From the NCBI GenBank assembly GCA_023488645.1, contig JAMDDL010000063.1:1-28132 (forward strand): a stretch of 28,132 nucleotides of DNA. The letters are read 5' to 3'. The position numbers were made by a program, and so were the translations under genes. The notes below the pieces were generated by a model. It worked only from the letters and a program-made list of their open reading frames with translations. It did no database searches and was not told where the DNA came from. This DNA is from Actinomycetota bacterium (lineage in GTDB: Bacteria > Actinomycetota > Humimicrobiia > Humimicrobiales > Humimicrobiaceae). Below are positions 17,634 to 25,516 of the stretch, piece by piece. Numbering within the stretch: position 1 is the first letter of the stretch; each line of letters starts with the position of its first letter.

Positions 17634-18700
17634 AAGTCTCAAAAGTAAAGATAATTGAAAAAGAAAAAATAAAGGATTTGTTAAAAGAAGCCTCACAAGA
17701 ATGGGATGTTTATGTTCCTCAAAAGTTTTCAGATGGGGATGTCTGGATGGATCAACTTCCAGAAGACAGGCAGTTGCTTGATGATGCTTTGGAAAATGTT
17801 ATGTTAGAAGATGCAGATACTGTAATTTCTCCAAAAGATATATTTTTCCCTCAGCTTGAGACTATACTTAAATTTAAAGATGACAAAATATTGGAGACAC
17901 CGGAATTTTCTCAAAAGCTGATATTTGGCATTCGTTCCTGTGACTTGAAAGGAATACTTTTTTCAGATGATTTTTACAGTCGTAATTTTGAGGACATATA
18001 TTATAAAAGCCGCATGCAAAACAGACTCATTGTAGTCATAGGGTGCTTAAAACCTCCCCGGCCTGCCTGCTTTTGCACCTCTGCCAATACCGGTCCGTTT
18101 GCAGAAGAAGGGTTTGATTTGCAGCTGGTTGATTCTGGTAATTCATACTTTGTAGAAACAGGCTCAAAGAAAGGCCAGGAGTTTATCGATGTGCATAAAA
18201 AATTTTTTATTGAATCTGATGAAAATTTTGATATGACTGTTAAAGAGATAAAAATAAAAGCTTACGATTCCATTAAGCTGAAAGTGGATTTTCAGGAAGC
18301 CTTAAACCTTATGACACAGGACAGTTTTATTCCTGAAGAGAATTACAGGCGGATAAGTGAAAGATGTATTTATTGCGGCGGTTGCCTGTACGTTTGTCCT
18401 ACTTGTACATGCTTTAATGTATTTGATAACTTTAATGATAAAGATAAAGAAGGTGAGCGACTGCGAAACTGGGACGCATGTGTTTTTGAAGGATATACAC
18501 GGGAGGCAAGCGGGCATAATCCAAGAAAAGAAAAATGGCTTAGAACAGCACGTCGTTATGAGCATAAACTTAAATTTGATTATAAATTAACAGGAATGAG
18601 TGGATGTGTAGCTTGCGGACGCTGTCTTTCAAGCTGTCCAGTAAACATAGGAATGTCTGAATTTATACAGGAAATAACAGAAAAAAGAAAGATAATGTAA
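17630..18700 (+). CDS. 4Fe-4S dicluster electron-transfer subunit (sulfhydrogenase beta/AsrA-like)
   Basis: An iron-sulfur protein carrying electrons between the formate dehydrogenase and the flavoprotein encoded next. Counting from the ATG at 17630 (357 residues), the two ferredoxin-type clusters are Cys246, 249, 252 and 256 (CIYCGGCLYVC) and Cys326, 329, 332 and 336 (CVACGRCLSSC). Extra cysteines in CPTCTCF and the FGIRSCDLKG segment are typical of the HydB/AsrA family. I choose 17630 rather than the in-frame ATG at 17606 because AAAGGTGG lies just before it and it overlaps the fdhA stop as ATGA, implying translational coupling. The family is known from NAD(P)-linked sulfhydrogenases and anaerobic sulfite reductases; use with an FdhA is inferred from the operon. 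Confidence 0.88.
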   Translation: MKVSKVKIIEKEKIKDLLKEASQEWDVYVPQKFSDGDVWMDQLPEDRQLLDDALENVMLEDADTVISPKDIFFPQLETILKFKDDKILETPEFSQKLIFGIRSCDLKGILFSDDFYSRNFEDIYYKSRMQNRLIVVIGCLKPPRPACFCTSANTGPFAEEGFDLQLVDSGNSYFVETGSKKGQEFIDVHKKFFIESDENFDMTVKEIKIKAYDSIKLKVDFQEALNLMTQDSFIPEENYRRISERCIYCGGCLYVCPTCTCFNVFDNFNDKDKEGERLRNWDACVFEGYTREASGHNPRKEKWLRTARRYEHKLKFDYKLTGMSGCVACGRCLSSCPVNIGMSEFIQEITEKRKIM

Positions 18701-18702
18701 TT

Positions 18703-19539
18703 ATGAAAAATGAATATTTTCCATTTCCGGCAATCATTGAGAATATTAAAACAGAGACTGTTGATACAAAAACTTTCCGCGTATGTTTTACGGATAAAGC
18801 TTTAGCTGATTCGTTCAACTATCAACAGGGGCAATTCATGGAACTGTCACTTCCCGGTGCAGGAGAAGCACCTATATCTATTAGCTCTTCTCCTTCAAGA
18901 AAAGGGTTTCTTGAATTTACAATCCGTGCTGCTGGAAAAGTCACGAAAAGTATTCATATGTTAAAAAAAGATGACTATATTTATATAAGAGGACCTTATG
19001 GCAATTTTTTTCCTTTCGAAGAAATTATCGGGAAGAACATATATTTTGTAGCGGGCGGCATTGGTCTTGCTCCTCTGCGAAGTCTTATAAATCTGGTTAT
19101 GGATAATCGCAGCAGCTTCAGACACATAAAGATATTATACGGTGCCCGAACTCCTGATGAACTCTGTTTTAAAAACGAACTTAAGCAATGGGAAACAATT
19201 TCTGATACAGAAGTTTGGCTGACTGTTGACAAGACTGGTGCAGGCTGGAGCGGCAGGGTTGGTGTGGTAACTGAATTATGGAAAGATACACACATAGATC
19301 CGACAGACGCTGTCTCAATAGTTTGCGGTCCCCCCATTATGATCAAATTTGCAGCAGAAAAGCTGGAGGAATCAGGGTTTAAAGATAAAGACATCTTTAT
19401 GACTCTTGAAAGGTACATGAAATGCGGGATCGGGAAATGCGGGCATTGCAATATAGATGATAAATTTATATGCAAAGACGGCCCTGTATTTACTTATGAA
19501 CAGATAAAGAGTTTCAGAACTAAAGAGCATATCTTTTGA
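18703..19539 (+). CDS. FAD/NAD(P)-binding electron-transfer subunit (sulfhydrogenase gamma/PyrK/AsrB-like)
   Basis: A 278-residue flavoprotein of the ferredoxin reductase fold that should pass electrons from the iron-sulfur subunit to NAD(P)+, or the reverse. The FAD domain includes YQQGQFMELSLPG and APISISSSPS; the nucleotide-binding domain begins VAGGIGLAPLRSL near residue 117 and ends VCGPPIMIKFA. A [2Fe-2S] cluster is bound by Cys241, Cys246, Cys249 and Cys257 (CGIGKCGHC and following). It starts 2 nt after the previous stop. Together, fdhA and these two genes encode a soluble three-subunit enzyme linking formate to NAD(P)(H). Whether the cofactor is NAD or NADP cannot be read from the sequence. 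Confidence 0.9.
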   Translation: MKNEYFPFPAIIENIKTETVDTKTFRVCFTDKALADSFNYQQGQFMELSLPGAGEAPISISSSPSRKGFLEFTIRAAGKVTKSIHMLKKDDYIYIRGPYGNFFPFEEIIGKNIYFVAGGIGLAPLRSLINLVMDNRSSFRHIKILYGARTPDELCFKNELKQWETISDTEVWLTVDKTGAGWSGRVGVVTELWKDTHIDPTDAVSIVCGPPIMIKFAAEKLEESGFKDKDIFMTLERYMKCGIGKCGHCNIDDKFICKDGPVFTYEQIKSFRTKEHIF

Positions 19540-19560
19540 TAATTTTTACAAGTTATGAGA

Positions 19561-19738
19561 TTATTTTATGGCATAATTTAATGCCATTGGATGCCATTGG
19601 ATAATTAAAAAATAATAATTACTAATAAATAGCAATTGTCTTAAATAGTAATTATTTTAAGTACAGTTATTTTAAATAGCAATTATTTTATTTCTAATAA
19701 ATTTTCTGATAAATTTTTAATGCCTTATATATAAAATC
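19561..19738. repeat. Short-repeat tract between the flavoprotein gene and fdhD
   Basis: The gap holds an inverted repeat ATGGCAT/ATGCCAT (19568-19574 and 19581-19587), a 10-bp tandem duplication ATGCCATTGG (19581-19600), and four head-to-tail copies of a roughly 16-bp unit, consensus AAATAGYAATTATTTT, at 19627-19642, 19643-19658, 19659-19673 and 19674-19689. The first hairpin could help end the upstream transcript. Confidence 0.7.
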
Positions 19739-20563
19739 TTGAAAATAGCCAAAAAAGTAAAAATAAAAAAAATAAAAGTTTCCAGCGGCAGTGAGATATT
19801 ACAGGACATAATACCTGAGGAGCTGCTTTTAACAATAGTCTTAAACAATAACAATATTTCTGTTATTTCATGTTCGCCTGTAAATTTAATCGAACTTACC
19901 ACAGGCTACCTGATAAATAACGGATATATCAGGAAATATTCTGATATAAATATCATTAATTTGTGCGATAATTTTTTAAGTAAGAAAAATAGTCTGGCTT
20001 CATTTAATATAAGGGTAAATGTGAGTACAAATCTTAAGCAAAATACATCCAATACCTCCAGTTGTTTGAATTCTATAAAATTTATCTCGTCCGGATGCGG
20101 AAGTTTAGATGAATTTATTTTTAAACAAAGGTTAAATCGCATAAAAAGCAGTATTAAAATCAGTCATGAGGTCATTTTAAAATTAAATTCAAAAACATTA
20201 GAGCAGCAGGAATATAAAAAGAAATTCGGCGGTCTTCATAGCGCAGCATTATTTGACAAAGATGGAAATATTTTAATTTTAATGGAGGATATTGGCAGAC
20301 ATAACTGCATAGATAAAATTGCAGGTTATATGTTAATTAACAATATAGAATTTTCAGATAAAATAGTATTTACAACTGGCAGATTAAGTCTTGATGTGAT
20401 TTATAAAATTTGCAGGATGTCTGTTCCGATAATAGTAACAAATTCCTCAATTACACACACAGCAGTTCAACTTGCAAAAAAAATGAACCTGACTGCAATT
20501 GGCTATGCAAGAAGCGGCAGATTTAATATTTATTCCGGTCCTGATAGAATATTAAGTGATTAA
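19739..20563 (+). CDS. fdhD: Formate dehydrogenase accessory sulfurtransferase FdhD
   Basis: FdhD passes sulfur from a cysteine desulfurase to the molybdenum cofactor of formate dehydrogenase, a step the enzyme needs for activity. The family pattern is present: LTTGYLINNGYI, the GLHSAALFDKDG segment, EDIGRHNCIDKIAGYML and FTTGRLSLDVIYK. The sulfur-carrying loop reads SSGCGS with one cysteine, Cys120; the CxxC of the E. coli protein is reduced to a single Cys, as in some anaerobe homologues. The start is TTG, with no ribosome site, so it is uncertain by a few codons. The gene is 199 nt after the electron-transfer operon and 68 nt before mobA, all on the same strand. Confidence 0.9.
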   Translation: MKIAKKVKIKKIKVSSGSEILQDIIPEELLLTIVLNNNNISVISCSPVNLIELTTGYLINNGYIRKYSDINIINLCDNFLSKKNSLASFNIRVNVSTNLKQNTSNTSSCLNSIKFISSGCGSLDEFIFKQRLNRIKSSIKISHEVILKLNSKTLEQQEYKKKFGGLHSAALFDKDGNILILMEDIGRHNCIDKIAGYMLINNIEFSDKIVFTTGRLSLDVIYKICRMSVPIIVTNSSITHTAVQLAKKMNLTAIGYARSGRFNIYSGPDRILSD

Positions 20564-20631
20564 AAATTGTTGAAAATTTGTTTGAAAATTAAGAATTATA
20601 AAATATCTATGATTATTTATGATAAAGCAAA

Positions 20632-21549
20632 ATGAGCATTAATTTCAAAAAAGACCTGACCGGAATTATTCTGGCAGGTGGTAAAAGCACAAGACCCGGT
20701 TTTAATAAGATAGAAGTAAAAATTGGTAATGTTCCATTATTTATTGATCAAATTTTTAAACTTTATTTTTTTTGTAATGAAATTTTAATAAGTACTTCTG
20801 AAAATAATTATGAATTTATAAACCGTGAGATAAAAAAAATAAAAAAATATTATATTGATTATTACGGTTTCTGTAATTTAAATAAAATTCCCCCGGTAAA
20901 AATTATTATGGATAAAGTCAGACAGACGCGGGATAATTCTGATGGAAATAATGTGAGCATCGGTCCTGTCAGCGGTATAAAAAGCGGACTTGAATACGCT
21001 AAAAATCCTTACAGTCTTGTGGTTGCTTTTGATATGCCCTTTATTACTTATAAATATTTTTATCTGCTTATAGATATTAAAAACAGCCAAAGTAAGCTAA
21101 AAGATGCTTTTATAATTAAAACTGAAAAAGGCTATGAGTCTCTTTGCGGTATATATTCTAAAAATTGTTTAAATGTGATAAGCAAAAATATTGAAAATAA
21201 AGAATATAAAATATCTGAAATATTTCAATATTCAGATACTTTAATAATCAAACCAGTCAGGGCATTTACCAAATGGAAGCCGGACAATAATGGTGAAAAT
21301 GATGAAATTAATTTTTACAAGTTAAACAATAAAAAAATAGACAGCCTTAATTTTTTTAATATTAACACTTCTGATGACTACAATTATTTTAATAAAATAT
21401 GGAATTTGCAATTAAGGGATTTTCAGATATCTTCAAATCAAAAATTTTCAAAACAGATATCTTTAAAAAATGGAGATAAATCAGCATATAATCAGCATAT
21501 ATCAGCAAATATATTTTGTGAAAAATGGAAATATTTTTTTTACAGATAG
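20632..21549 (+). CDS. mobA: Molybdenum cofactor guanylyltransferase MobA-like
   Basis: MobA attaches GMP to molybdenum cofactor to make the MGD form that FdhA uses. The N-terminal nucleotide-binding signature is IILAGGKSTRPGFNK (family LAGGxSxRmGxDK), followed by GPVSGIKSGLEYA and the metal-binding VAFDMPF. At 305 residues it is about 100 longer than E. coli MobA; the extra length is partly a low-complexity, Asn- and Lys-rich C-terminal tail of unknown role. The glycine-Asp of the usual GxDK is replaced (GFNK), which is unusual but seen in divergent members. Its place after fdhD supports the cofactor role. No clear ribosome site precedes the ATG. Confidence 0.82.
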   Translation: MSINFKKDLTGIILAGGKSTRPGFNKIEVKIGNVPLFIDQIFKLYFFCNEILISTSENNYEFINREIKKIKKYYIDYYGFCNLNKIPPVKIIMDKVRQTRDNSDGNNVSIGPVSGIKSGLEYAKNPYSLVVAFDMPFITYKYFYLLIDIKNSQSKLKDAFIIKTEKGYESLCGIYSKNCLNVISKNIENKEYKISEIFQYSDTLIIKPVRAFTKWKPDNNGENDEINFYKLNNKKIDSLNFFNINTSDDYNYFNKIWNLQLRDFQISSNQKFSKQISLKNGDKSAYNQHISANIFCEKWKYFFYR

Positions 21550-21933
21550 TAATTTAGTTTTGCCTGAAATTAATATCCCTCAAAATGCCCCCAAAAAATG
21601 TTGTTAGGAATAAAGGGATAGAGATTATTTTAAATAAATTTAATCCATTAAATATTTATATAGTTTTCATCAGTAATGAAAGCTATAAAAATATAATATT
21701 TCATCAGTAATGAACGCTTTATGATAAGAACTATAAATTAATAAGGTTATTTTATATAGTAAATATATTAGCTTACTCATTAAAAAAACAAATTATAGGT
21801 GCAAAAAAAATTTACTGCATAGATCTAACATTACCCAAATTCCTTATTAGACAGGAATAATATATCAAATTTATCAAAAAAAAATATTTTTCAATTTGGC
21901 ATTATCAATATACCAACTTCGGTAAAGGCTTAA
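21550..21933. other. Intergenic region with a paired palindromic element
   Basis: These 384 nt lie between the convergent ends of mobA and the coiled-coil gene. No gene was found. Two copies of TTTCATcagtaATGAA (21665-21680 and 21699-21714) lie 34 bp apart, each a TTCAT/ATGAA inverted repeat; both are followed by a GCT or CGCT tail. The rest is plain AT-rich sequence. Confidence 0.6.
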
Positions 21934-23001
21934 TTATTTCTCCTGGGATTGCCTCCTGATTTGTTCAGAAGCCAGTTGCTGCAGATTTGCAAATGTTGTG
22001 ATATTTGATGATCCCTCAACAGATTTAATTGCGATATCCTGAACCTTTTGGTAAGCTTTCTCTAATTGTCCTGAAAGACTGGCAATCTGTACGCTCTGTT
22101 CTTTTACAGTTTTTTCAAGAGATTCAATTCGAGTTTTAAGCACATTTCTTTCGCCTTCAAATTCTCTTTTCATTAATTCCTCTTTATTTTTTGCTTCAAG
22201 CGTAATTCTTTCTGTTGTTTCTTCAACAGCTTTATTGACAGCTTCTTTGAGTTCATCAGAAAAGGCGGAAACTTTCTTTTGCAGTTCAGCCAGTTCTTCT
22301 TCTCTTTCGGCGACTGCTTTTTCTCTCTCGGCTAAATCTTTTTCCATTTGTTCCTTTTTCATCTGAATTTCTTTTTCTGCTTTTGCTATCTCGTCCTCAA
22401 ACTTATCTTTTGCCAGCAATTGTTCCCGCTTAAAGGTATAATTATATTCTTCCTTTTCTCTTTCCCGTCTTTTTGCCTCTGCCGTATCTCTTTCCTTTAT
22501 CTCAGCTTCATGCTCTTTTTTCTCTTTTTCCCACTCTTCACGGGTTGTGATGATTTCCCGGTTCAATTCTTCCTTTCGGACAGTCATCTCCAATTCAAAT
22601 TCCTGGCGCTTTTTATTCTGTGCTTCTATTAATGCTGCAAGTGTTTCTGCTGATCTTTCTATTTCATATAATTCTTTAAGCTCCTCCTCTTTTATTTCAA
22701 TAGCTTTCTTAATTTGATTGAATTTACTGACTTCTTCTTCAAGTCCGTCAGAAATACTGGTTAGCATTTTTCCTATTTCCAGCTTTAAATTGCCAATCTC
22801 TTTAACGACCCCCTCTGCAGATAAGGTCTCTGCCACTTCCACAACCTCTCTCTTCTTTTTCTCTTCAATCTGTTTTTCCGGTTTCAATTCAGCTTCGCTC
22901 TTCTCCTGCAATTGTTTAAGAAGTGCATTATAAGTATCAATCATTTCCTTTTTTGTATTTGACATAGACAGAACCCTAGGCTTAATTTTTTCCTCTGCCA
23001 T
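21934..23001 (-). CDS. Long coiled-coil protein of unknown function
   Basis: A 355-residue, highly charged protein dominated by Glu and Lys heptads from about residue 65 to 335, so it should form a long rod-like coiled coil. There is no signal peptide, membrane segment, Walker motif or enzymatic motif. The N-terminal 60 residues and a less charged C-terminus (SSNITTFANLQQLASEQIRRQ) may be globular or interaction ends. A strong ribosome site (AAAGGAG) precedes the ATG. Its neighbours, a cysteine hydrolase reading away and mobA facing it, give no functional clue. Similarity hits to myosin or SMC proteins would reflect only the coiled coil. Confidence 0.8.
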   Translation of the reverse strand: MAEEKIKPRVLSMSNTKKEMIDTYNALLKQLQEKSEAELKPEKQIEEKKKREVVEVAETLSAEGVVKEIGNLKLEIGKMLTSISDGLEEEVSKFNQIKKAIEIKEEELKELYEIERSAETLAALIEAQNKKRQEFELEMTVRKEELNREIITTREEWEKEKKEHEAEIKERDTAEAKRREREKEEYNYTFKREQLLAKDKFEDEIAKAEKEIQMKKEQMEKDLAEREKAVAEREEELAELQKKVSAFSDELKEAVNKAVEETTERITLEAKNKEELMKREFEGERNVLKTRIESLEKTVKEQSVQIASLSGQLEKAYQKVQDIAIKSVEGSSNITTFANLQQLASEQIRRQSQEK

Positions 23002-23172
23002 GATTTCTCCTTTCTTTTCCTAATAGTTTAGTACAAATCAAAAAGCGTAACAAGTATTTAGCATTTTTGATTAAATTTTATATTTACATTAATATTGCGT
23101 ATAATTACTCTTACAATATAACAAAACAGTGTAAGCATATTACCATTTATTAATAATATTTTTGGAGGAAAA

Positions 23173-23895
23173 ATGAGAGCAATGAATTCTTATTATTATG
23201 ATTTTAAACTTGATAAGAATGCTCCCCATAAAATTTCAATAGAAAGCTATCTTGAGAAGCAAAAACTTGTCCTAATGGTTATTGACATGCAAAATTATAT
23301 GACCCGGCATAAATATACAGGCAAGTGGAGTTCAGGAGGTTCAGATGATTATTATTATAATAGATGCGAAAATATAGTAATTCCTAATTTAATTAAACTG
23401 ATTAATTTATTCAGAGAAAGTAATATGAAAGTAATTTATACAAGAATTGCATCTATGGATGAGAATTTTTCAGATGCTCCCTCTACTTCTAAAAAAAATC
23501 TTGTTGATGATGATAATATTGATATTGAAGGCAAAAGATGGACCCTGCACTTTAATGATGAGGCAAGCTTAATTGATGAGAGGATAAAACCGAAAGAAAA
23601 TGATATAGTAGTTTTAAAAACGGGGAGTGGAGCTTTTTGTTCATCAGAAATGGACCTGATCTTAAGAGCCAATAATATTTCAAGGATTATTTTTACAGGT
23701 GGACTTACAGATGCCTGTGTTTCGTCAACAGCAAGACAAGCCTGGGATAGAGGATATTTATGCACAGTTGCAGAAGATGCCTGCATAGCTTCCAACAAAG
23801 ATGATCATGATGCTGAAATAAAAATTTTAGGAAAGTATTATGCCTGGATTACAGATACAAATAATTTAATAAGTAAGATCACGGCCAAAAGTTAA
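23173..23895 (+). CDS. Isochorismatase-family cysteine hydrolase
   Basis: A 240-residue hydrolase of the isochorismatase-like fold, whose members cleave amides, carbamates or vinyl ethers such as nicotinamide, ureidoacrylate, N-carbamoylsarcosine or isochorismate. The catalytic triad is visible: Asp38 in MVIDMQNYM, Lys149 in VLKTGSGAF, and the nucleophile Cys182 in GGLTDACVSSTARQAWDRGY. A strong ribosome site (GGAGGAAAA) precedes the ATG at 23173. The substrate cannot be told from the motifs. The 3' end overlaps the end of a truncated toxin-like gene on the other strand by about 30 nt. Confidence 0.88.
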   Translation: MRAMNSYYYDFKLDKNAPHKISIESYLEKQKLVLMVIDMQNYMTRHKYTGKWSSGGSDDYYYNRCENIVIPNLIKLINLFRESNMKVIYTRIASMDENFSDAPSTSKKNLVDDDNIDIEGKRWTLHFNDEASLIDERIKPKENDIVVLKTGSGAFCSSEMDLILRANNISRIIFTGGLTDACVSSTARQAWDRGYLCTVAEDACIASNKDDHDAEIKILGKYYAWITDTNNLISKITAKS

Positions 23896-24045
23896 AATAA
23901 CCAGATTTTCTTTCTGGGCTCGTTTTAAGATATCCAAGTCTTTTGCCCCAGGTGTTTCTTCAATTACGCTTGTTGTTTTATGGCCAGCCTTTCTTAGCAA
24001 TTTAATGCTAAAAAGAGGAAAATTTTCGTTTGCCAAAAAGTCCAT
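23866..24045 (-). pseudogene. DUF5615 PIN-like toxin, C-terminally truncated
   Basis: A 59-residue frame starts MDFLANENFPLFSIKLLRKA and continues GHKTTSVIEETPGAKDLDIL...VILTFGRDLTY before a stop. This is the N-terminal half of a DUF5615 PIN-like protein, a family usually about 110-120 residues long. The metal-binding Asp/Glu near the start and the TFGRD segment (family TFDRD) remain; the C-terminal half is missing. Its ATG overlaps the TGA of the DUF433 gene by one base, the typical coupled arrangement. It is probably inactive, cut where the hydrolase gene now ends. Confidence 0.7.
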
Positions 24046-24290
24046 CAGTCCACCTCACTTGGAGTTGCATATATAGACTCTTCGCGCATACAATCTGTAG
24101 CGAAAGCAAATACTGCCTGCAGACTTTCTGCTGTCAATGTTGGATAATTTTCTAGCACTTGCTGTTCTGTCCAGCCTTCAGCAAAAAGTCCTAAAATAAA
24201 TTCCACAGATAGTCGGGTTCCCTTTACTACCGGCTTACCTGATAAGACTTCTGGATCTGAATGAATGAATTCCCTCCAATCAATATCCAT
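24045..24290 (-). CDS. DUF433 antitoxin-like protein
   Basis: An 81-residue DUF433 protein with the signature SDPEVLSGKPVVKGTRLSVEFILGLFAEGWTEQQVLENYPTLT, split here as SDPEVLSGKPVVKGTRLSV and ILGLFAEGWTEQQVLENYP. The family folds as a winged helix-turn-helix and is normally the antitoxin and repressor of a DUF5615 toxin. Here it is intact while the toxin partner downstream is truncated. A GGAGG ribosome site lies upstream of the ATG. If it still binds DNA, it could act on the palindromes in the gap before the sugar kinase gene. Confidence 0.88.
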   Translation of the reverse strand: MDIDWREFIHSDPEVLSGKPVVKGTRLSVEFILGLFAEGWTEQQVLENYPTLTAESLQAVFAFATDCMREESIYATPSEVD

Positions 24291-24331
24291 CGTTCATTCC
24301 CTCCTTTCAATAATATATAGTATCATAAAAC

Positions 24332-24359
24332 AACATCGGATGGAATTTCCGATAATGTT
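24332..24359. promoter_or_regulatory. Palindrome upstream of DUF433 and the sugar kinase
   Basis: ATCGGA (24335-24340) and TCCGAT (24348-24353) form a 6-bp inverted repeat with a 7-nt spacer, extended outward by AACAT and ATGTT with one unpaired base. It lies in the 153-nt divergent gap and looks like an operator, possibly for the DUF433 autoregulator. Confidence 0.45.
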
Positions 24360-24360
24360 T

Positions 24361-24389
24361 TATGTCAAATTTTACGTCCCCTTGACATA
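24361..24389. promoter_or_regulatory. 8-bp inverted repeat before the sugar kinase gene
   Basis: TATGTCAA (24361-24368) and TTGACATA (24382-24389) are exact complements with 13 nt between, so the half-site centres are 21 nt apart, two helical turns. TATAAT follows at 24397-24402. The arm contains TTGACA but the 9-nt distance to TATAAT is too short for a standard sigma-70 pair, so this is more likely an operator overlapping the promoter. Confidence 0.5.
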
Positions 24390-24443
24390 ATTGTTGTATA
24401 ATATTAAATATTTTAATCAATATTATTTTAATTTAAGAAAATT

Positions 24444-25343
24444 ATGAAAAAAATATTTAAAATCTTAGGAGTCGGAGAAATATTATGGGATGTTTTTCCA
24501 AACAGTAAAAAACTTGGAGGCGCTCCCACAAATTTTGCTTATCATGTTTGCGCTCTTGGCCATGAAGGAATTATTGTCAGCAGAATTGGAAACGATGATT
24601 ATGGAAGGGAAATAATTAAACAACTTATTAATCTGGGGCTGATAACGGATTATGTGCAAATTGACAGTGAAAGAGAAACAGGGATTGTTGAAGTCAGGAT
24701 AGATGAAAAAAATCAGCCTCATTATATAATCAAAGAAGATGTTGCCTGGGATTTTATTCAGTGGGACAGCAAATTTGATTCACTTTTAGAAACTGCCGAT
24801 GCAATATGTTTTGGAACACTTGCGCAAAGAAGCAAAGTTTCAAGGAACACAATATTAAACTTGTTGGAAAAAATAAATAAAAATGCTCTTAAGGTTTATG
24901 ACATTAATCTGAGACAGTCTTTTTACAGCAAAAACATAATTATTGACGCCTTAAAACTTTCAGATATCTTAAAGTTAAATTCTGAAGAAATAGAGATTAT
25001 AAGGGAATTATTAAATATCAACACAAAATATGATGAAAAAGAAATATGCAAATTCTTAATAAATAGCTTCGATTTAGACCTGATTTGTTTAACGAAAGGA
25101 GAGGATGGAAGTATTTTAATTAGCGAACAAAGTTCTTATCATTCTCCTTCCTATCCTTACAAAGTGGCTGACAGAGTTGGTGCCGGTGATGCCTTCACTG
25201 CTGCTGTAATTGTAAATTATTTAAAAAGTGAACCTATCGATGCCATTAGTGTTAAGGCAAATAAGCTGGCTTCATGGGTAACATCCAAAAACGGCGGCAC
25301 CCCTGTTTATGACTTTGAAATTAAAGAAATTATGAATCTTTAA
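24444..25343 (+). CDS. PfkB-family sugar kinase, fructokinase-like
   Basis: A 299-residue ribokinase/PfkB-family kinase that phosphorylates a sugar or related substrate with ATP. The N-terminal GVGEILWDVFPNSKKLGGAP with ANxAYH-like pattern, the GNDDYGREI segment, and the catalytic signature DRVGAGDAFTAAVI (Asp as base, GAGD anion hole) are all present. The short GEILWD start and size are most like bacterial fructokinases, but substrate cannot be proven. No clear ribosome site precedes the ATG. It stands alone, with two palindromes upstream that suggest regulation by a sugar-responsive repressor. Confidence 0.88.
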   Translation: MKKIFKILGVGEILWDVFPNSKKLGGAPTNFAYHVCALGHEGIIVSRIGNDDYGREIIKQLINLGLITDYVQIDSERETGIVEVRIDEKNQPHYIIKEDVAWDFIQWDSKFDSLLETADAICFGTLAQRSKVSRNTILNLLEKINKNALKVYDINLRQSFYSKNIIIDALKLSDILKLNSEEIEIIRELLNINTKYDEKEICKFLINSFDLDLICLTKGEDGSILISEQSSYHSPSYPYKVADRVGAGDAFTAAVIVNYLKSEPIDAISVKANKLASWVTSKNGGTPVYDFEIKEIMNL

Positions 25344-25516
25344 ATGACATTCAGGAGAATCTGATTGGAAGTTAATACCTGCAAGAGAATTTAACCTTTT
25401 ATATATTTATCACCGATTCTGCCGGGCTTCTTATTCTTCTGCATATCTTTTTTATACACAGATCAATAAGCAAAAGATTTAGTGAAGACTTTCAAAAGAA
25501 AAAACTTGAAAACTAA

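Noticed and set aside
19627..19689. CRISPR array
   Set aside because: The units are head-to-tail with no unique spacers between them, and no cas genes are present.
24382..24402. TTGACA and TATAAT before the sugar kinase as a sigma-70 promoter
   Set aside because: The spacing is only 9 nt, far from about 17; the TTGACA is better explained as an arm of an inverted repeat.
25344..25516. A 17-codon minus-strand frame reading MQKNKKPGRIGDKYIKG
   Set aside because: Protein-like in feel, but too short, with no ribosome site or known family.
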